A DNA stretch of 9,974 bases from DATDTB01 sp035291025. GTDB taxonomy: Archaea; Iainarchaeota; Iainarchaeia; JAFGOX01; DATDTB01. Below are positions 6,898-9,974 of the stretch, one piece after another. The notes beneath the pieces are model-generated. The model was not told the origin of the DNA, did no database searches, and saw only the letters and a program-made list of their open reading frames with translations. The stretch is from NCBI GenBank assembly GCA_035291025.1, contig DATDTB010000102.1, positions 1 to 9,974 of the forward strand, read 5' to 3'. How positions within the stretch are numbered: the stretch's first letter is position 1; each line of letters starts with the position of its first letter. The translations under genes and the position numbers were made by a program.

Positions 6898-6994
6898 TTT
6901 TCCCGGCAGCCAAAAAAGGAAACCGCTTTTCTCTCGCGCCTTAATGGGAAAAAACAAAGCGCTTAAAGCTTGCAGGGCATGAAAAAGTGATTAA
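6898..6994 (+). promoter_or_regulatory. 97-base rps7-fusA intergenic region with possible promoter and T-rich stretch
   Basis: A short T-rich run (TTTTCTCTC, 6927-6935) could aid termination, but it is weak. An A/T element CTTAAAG (6962-6968) lies 27-33 bases before the fusA ATG. If it is a TATA box the transcript would be nearly leaderless. An AAGCGCTT palindrome overlaps it at 6957-6964. AGTGATT (6987-6992) close to ATG 6995 resembles a ribosome site but is only 3 bases away. Readthrough from rps7 is also plausible. Confidence 0.35.
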
Positions 6995-9196
6995 ATGGCC
7001 AGAAAGGAAGACATTGCATTGAAGGCGGCGGAGCTGATGAAGAACCGCCTAGTCATTAGAAACATAGGCACTGCGGCGCACGTGGACCACGGAAAAACGA
7101 CTTTGAGCGACAACTTGGTCGCCGCCTCCGGGTTGATTTCGGAAGAGCTGGCGGGCGAGCAAAGGGTAATGGATTTCTGGGAGTTCGAAGCAGAACACGG
7201 AGTAACAGTGAACGCCGCAAACATTTCCCTCGTTTACAACTACAACAACCAGGACTACTTGATTAACTTGATTGACACGCCGGGACACATTGACTTCGGC
7301 GGCGAAGTGATAAGGGCCATGAGGGCCATTGACGGCGTCATAATCGTCGTGGACGCTGCCGAAGGCGTGATGCCGCAAACAGAAACAGTCATAAGGGAAG
7401 CGTTAAGGGAAGACGTGAAACCGGTTTTGTTCATCAACAAGGTCGACAGGCTGATTTCCGAGCTGAAATTCACGGGCGAACAAATACAGGAACGCTTCGT
7501 AAAACTCATAACGGAAGTCAACAGGCTCATCGCCAAAAACGCCCCCGAGCAGTTCCGCGAGTCATGGCAAGTCAACCCCGAAAAGGGGAGCGTTGCCTTC
7601 GGTTCAGCAAAACGCAAGTGGGCGGTTTCCGTTCCCCAGCTAAAGAAGACCGGCATCAACATGAAGAGGGTCACCGAGTTAATGCAGCAGGAAAAACAGG
7701 ACGAGCTGGCCAAAATCAGCCCCCTGCACATGGCGGTAAACGAAATGGTCATATCGCACGTGCCAAACCCGCTCGAGGCCCAAAAGTACAAGGTTGGAAA
7801 GATATGGAAAGGCGACCCTTCAAGCGAAATCGGGCAGTCGATGACCAGCTGCAACGAAAACGGGAAAATCGTCATGATGGTTACCGACATTTCCGTTGAC
7901 CCGCACGCACAAGACATTGCCACGGGGCGCATTTTCTCCGGAACGCTGGAAAAAGGCAAGGAAGTGTACTTGATTGGCGGAAAGAAAAAAGCCAAGATAT
8001 CGCAAGTGGGCGTGTACATGGGGCCAGACCGCGTGACCCTTGAAAAAGTCTACGCTGGGAACATTGGCGCAATAGTCGGAATGAAGGAAGCATTCGCCGG
8101 CGAGACTATTGCCGAGGAGCAAATAGAGCCCTTCGAGGAGTTCCTCACGAAAGTGGAACCCGTGATAACCATGGCGGTCGAGGCGAAGAACATGAAGGAC
8201 TTGCCGAAACTGATTGAAGTCCTAAGGCAGATTTCAAAGGAAGACCCAAACGTTCAAACCGTAATCAACCAGGAAACCGGGGAGCACTTGGTTTCCGGCA
8301 TGGGCGAGTACCACTTGGAAGTGACGAAGTACAGGATCGAACACGACCACGGCCTCCCAGTCGTTACGTCGCCCCCGATAGTCGTTTACAAGGAAAGCGT
8401 TGCCGGAAAGTCCGAAAGCGTTTGGGGGAAGTCGCCCAACAAGCACAACAAGTTCCTCGTGCGCGTGGAACCAGTCGAGCCAAAGATTACGCAGGCAATA
8501 ATCGACGGGGAACTGCGCGAAGGCAAGGAAAAAAACAAGGACAAGCAACGCGAACGCGTTGAAAAACTCGTCGAATGCGGCATGTCCAGGGACGAGGCCA
8601 AGGGCGTCGAGGAAATATTCCAGCAAAACATATTGGTGGACATGACTAAAGGCGTTCAATACTTGGACGAGACAAAAGAACTAATAATCCAGGCGTTCGA
8701 GGAGTCCATGACTGACGGGGTGCTGTGCAGGGAAAAAAGCCGGGGCGTGAAAGTAATACTCGAAGACGCCTCGCTGCACGAAGACGCCGTGCACAGGGGC
8801 CCGTCGCAAACGCTTCCCGCAGTGAAACGGCCCATTTACGCTTCAATTTTGCTGGCAGAGCCAAAAATACTAGAGCCAGTGCAGAAAATATTCATTACCG
8901 TGCCACAGGACTACTTGAACGCCGTCCTGAGGGAATTGCAGCAAAGGCGGGCCACGACCGAGGACATAACGAACGAGGGGGACCAGTCAACAGTGAAAGC
9001 GGTCGCTCCAGTGAAGGAAATGCTTGGCTTCGCGAGCTCGATCCGCTCAGTCACCCAAGGACGGGCGTTGTGGACCTACGAACCCGGAGGCTTCCAGACC
9101 CTTCCAAGGTCGCTGGAAACCCAAGTCATAACCGAAGTGCGGAAACGGAAGGGCTTGCCGGGAGAAGTTCCAAAAGTAAACGACTTCCTGGACTAG
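6995..9196 (+). CDS. fusA: Translation elongation factor 2 (aEF-2)
   Basis: A 733-residue translational GTPase, the archaeal EF-2 that drives translocation. Motifs: P-loop AHVDHGKT (residues 28-35), switch I ...HGVTV with the Mg-binding Thr71, DTPGH (94-98), NKVD (148-151), FGSA (G5), then domains II-V, SGMGEYHLEV in domain III, and HEDAVHRGPSQTLPAV followed by the C-terminal SSIRSVTQGRA in domain IV/V. Length and order are normal. Odd features: Arg in RGIT of switch I is His68, and the loop that normally carries FDHW with the diphthamide histidine reads EPGGF, with Gly699 where His is expected. The rest of that loop looks closer to a bacterial-style TQGRA arrangement. Start ATG 6995. It sits next to tuf, as in typical archaeal clusters, which favours it being the main EF-2 and not a paralog. 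Confidence 0.96.
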   Translation: MARKEDIALKAAELMKNRLVIRNIGTAAHVDHGKTTLSDNLVAASGLISEELAGEQRVMDFWEFEAEHGVTVNAANISLVYNYNNQDYLINLIDTPGHIDFGGEVIRAMRAIDGVIIVVDAAEGVMPQTETVIREALREDVKPVLFINKVDRLISELKFTGEQIQERFVKLITEVNRLIAKNAPEQFRESWQVNPEKGSVAFGSAKRKWAVSVPQLKKTGINMKRVTELMQQEKQDELAKISPLHMAVNEMVISHVPNPLEAQKYKVGKIWKGDPSSEIGQSMTSCNENGKIVMMVTDISVDPHAQDIATGRIFSGTLEKGKEVYLIGGKKKAKISQVGVYMGPDRVTLEKVYAGNIGAIVGMKEAFAGETIAEEQIEPFEEFLTKVEPVITMAVEAKNMKDLPKLIEVLRQISKEDPNVQTVINQETGEHLVSGMGEYHLEVTKYRIEHDHGLPVVTSPPIVVYKESVAGKSESVWGKSPNKHNKFLVRVEPVEPKITQAIIDGELREGKEKNKDKQRERVEKLVECGMSRDEAKGVEEIFQQNILVDMTKGVQYLDETKELIIQAFEESMTDGVLCREKSRGVKVILEDASLHEDAVHRGPSQTLPAVKRPIYASILLAEPKILEPVQKIFITVPQDYLNAVLRELQQRRATTEDITNEGDQSTVKAVAPVKEMLGFASSIRSVTQGRALWTYEPGGFQTLPRSLETQVITEVRKRKGLPGEVPKVNDFLD

Positions 9197-9370
9197 TAAA
9201 AGGAAAAAGGCGGCGGAAAACAGGTTTTAAACATAATGGTGCCAGTAATAAAACAGGAACAAGCGCTGTAAAACAAGCCCAAACGGCTGCTTTTTGATGC
9301 ACCATGTTGAGTATCACGCTAAGTAAAAAAATCAAGTCAAAGTTGCATTTTTGAATGGAGGAATTTTGAA
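9197..9370 (+). promoter_or_regulatory. 174-base fusA-tuf intergenic region with candidate promoter
   Basis: This stretch holds no convincing gene. GTTTTAAAC (9224-9232), preceded by purine-rich GGAAAACAG, resembles an archaeal BRE plus TATA box. Transcription would then start near 9255, giving a leader of about 115 bases. AAGCGCT (9261-9267) recurs from the fusA upstream region. A T-run at 9291-9295 is possible terminator material. Two tiny frames (9236-9271, 11 codons; 9297-9326, 9 codons) have no supporting evidence. No tRNA-like cloverleaf or TTC-loop motif is seen. Confidence 0.4.
9357..9361 (+). promoter_or_regulatory. Ribosome binding site of tuf
   Basis: GGAGG lies 9 bases before ATG 9371 and is the strongest Shine-Dalgarno match in the window. 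It fits high expression of EF-1alpha. Confidence 0.75.
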
Positions 9371-9974
9371 ATGGCTGAAAAAGAACACCTAAACCTAGTA
9401 TTCATCGGGCACGTAGACCACGGAAAATCCACGCTGGTCGGAAGGTTCCTGTACGACACGGGTTCTATTTCACAGCAGGACATGAAAAAGTACGAGGAAG
9501 AAGCAAAAGCCAAGGGCAAGGAATCCTTCGTCTTCGCCTACGTCATGGACACCACGGAAGAGGAAAGAAAGCGTGGAGTCACGATTGACTTGGCGTACAA
9601 GAAGTTCGAAACGCAAAAACACTCCTTCACCATTATCGACGCGCCCGGCCACCAGGACTTCGTAAAAAACATGATCACTGGAACCTCGCAAGCCGACGCC
9701 GCCGTGCTAGTGTGCTCGATTGCGGAAGGAATCCAGGAACAGACAAGGGAACACGCGCAACTCGCCAAAGTCCTGGGAGTGCCGCAAATACTGGTTGCAG
9801 TAAACAAGATGGACACTGCGAACTTTGACAAGGCAAAGTTTGACGCGTACAAGGTAGAAATAGAAAAGCTCATGGCAACAACTGGGTTCAAGGACGTCAA
9901 AATCGTGCCTGTCTCGGCGTGGACCGGGGACAACGTCGCAAAGAAGACGGAAAAAATGTCGTGGTGGGCTGGCG
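9371..9974 (+). CDS. tuf: Translation elongation factor 1-alpha, N-terminal part (3' end outside window)
   Basis: The first 201 residues of aEF-1alpha (EF-Tu homologue), which delivers aminoacyl-tRNA to the ribosome. The GTPase domain is complete in its motifs: GHVDHGKS (residues 13-20), RGVTID with Thr71 in switch I, DAPGH (90-94), NKMD (145-148) and SAWTGDNV (182-189). One substitution stands out: the usual DAPGHRDF is DAPGHQDF (Gln95). Otherwise the sequence is close to ordinary archaeal EF-1alpha. ATG 9371 is fixed by the GGAGG site and by direct family fit. The gene continues past the right edge. It is the only gene here with a strong ribosome site and its own likely promoter. Confidence 0.96.
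   Translation, partial: MAEKEHLNLVFIGHVDHGKSTLVGRFLYDTGSISQQDMKKYEEEAKAKGKESFVFAYVMDTTEEERKRGVTIDLAYKKFETQKHSFTIIDAPGHQDFVKNMITGTSQADAAVLVCSIAEGIQEQTREHAQLAKVLGVPQILVAVNKMDTANFDKAKFDAYKVEIEKLMATTGFKDVKIVPVSAWTGDNVAKKTEKMSWWAG

Noticed and set aside
7255..8019. Antisense open frame of 254 codons over fusA
   Set aside because: Same reason: a shadow of fusA, Cys- and Ser-rich low-quality composition, no ribosome site and no family resemblance.
8725..9297. Plus-strand frame of 190 codons overlapping the fusA 3' end and running into the spacer
   Set aside because: Out of frame with clearly conserved EF-2 sequence, Arg-rich composition typical of shadow frames, no conserved domain.
9297..9326. 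Nine-codon His-rich frame in the tuf leader
   Set aside because: Too short to judge, no ribosome binding site, no evidence of regulation; treated as chance.
9197..9370. tRNA or small RNA gene in the fusA-tuf gap
   Set aside because: No acceptor or T-loop pairing or GTTCGAAT-type motif could be found by eye; only A/T-rich leader sequence with weak short inverted repeats such as AAAAC-AG-GTTTT.

Overview
This window is an archaeal transcription/translation gene cluster, all on the plus strand. In order it holds the 3' end of RNA polymerase B (rpoB), A' (rpoA1), A'' (rpoA2), ribosomal protein eL30 (L30e), archaeal NusA, uS12 (rps12), uS7 (rps7), elongation factor 2 (fusA) and the 5' end of elongation factor 1-alpha (tuf). 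The split A'/A'' polymerase subunit, the eL30-NusA pair, and archaeal/eukaryotic-type uS12, uS7, EF-2 and EF-1alpha place it in Archaea. An uncultured, fast-evolving lineage (perhaps DPANN-like) is a guess from sequence divergence and is not proven here. Two-fold codons strongly prefer C at the third position.

Layout: 1-6897 is a tight run of seven genes with gaps of about 15-55 bases, probably one operon. It encodes the polymerase core, a transcription factor and three small-subunit or accessory ribosomal proteins. A 97-base gap (6898-6994) precedes fusA. A 174-base gap (9197-9370), the longest non-coding stretch, precedes tuf and carries a candidate TATA box and a clear GGAGG ribosome binding site. 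I see no RNA genes, mobile elements, CRISPR arrays or long repeats.

The gene content is ordinary, but the catalytic and decoding motifs are not. Recurrent changes fall on residues that are nearly invariant in the families: the A' bridge helix (one residue longer and heavily substituted), the A'' trigger loop (two residues shorter, several substitutions), the B-subunit Mg-proximal EDA and SRHGQKG motifs, both decoding-centre loops of uS12, the diphthamide-histidine loop and the switch I arginine of EF-2, and the GxxG loop of the second NusA KH domain. The NADFDGD catalytic triad, the trigger-loop Gln/Leu/Arg/His, the B lysines and all GTPase G-motif core residues are kept and the reading frames are intact, so these look like functional but unusually diverged enzymes. 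This concerted divergence of informational machinery is the main thing worth following up. Comparisons to canonical sequences are from memory of the families, not from an alignment run here.
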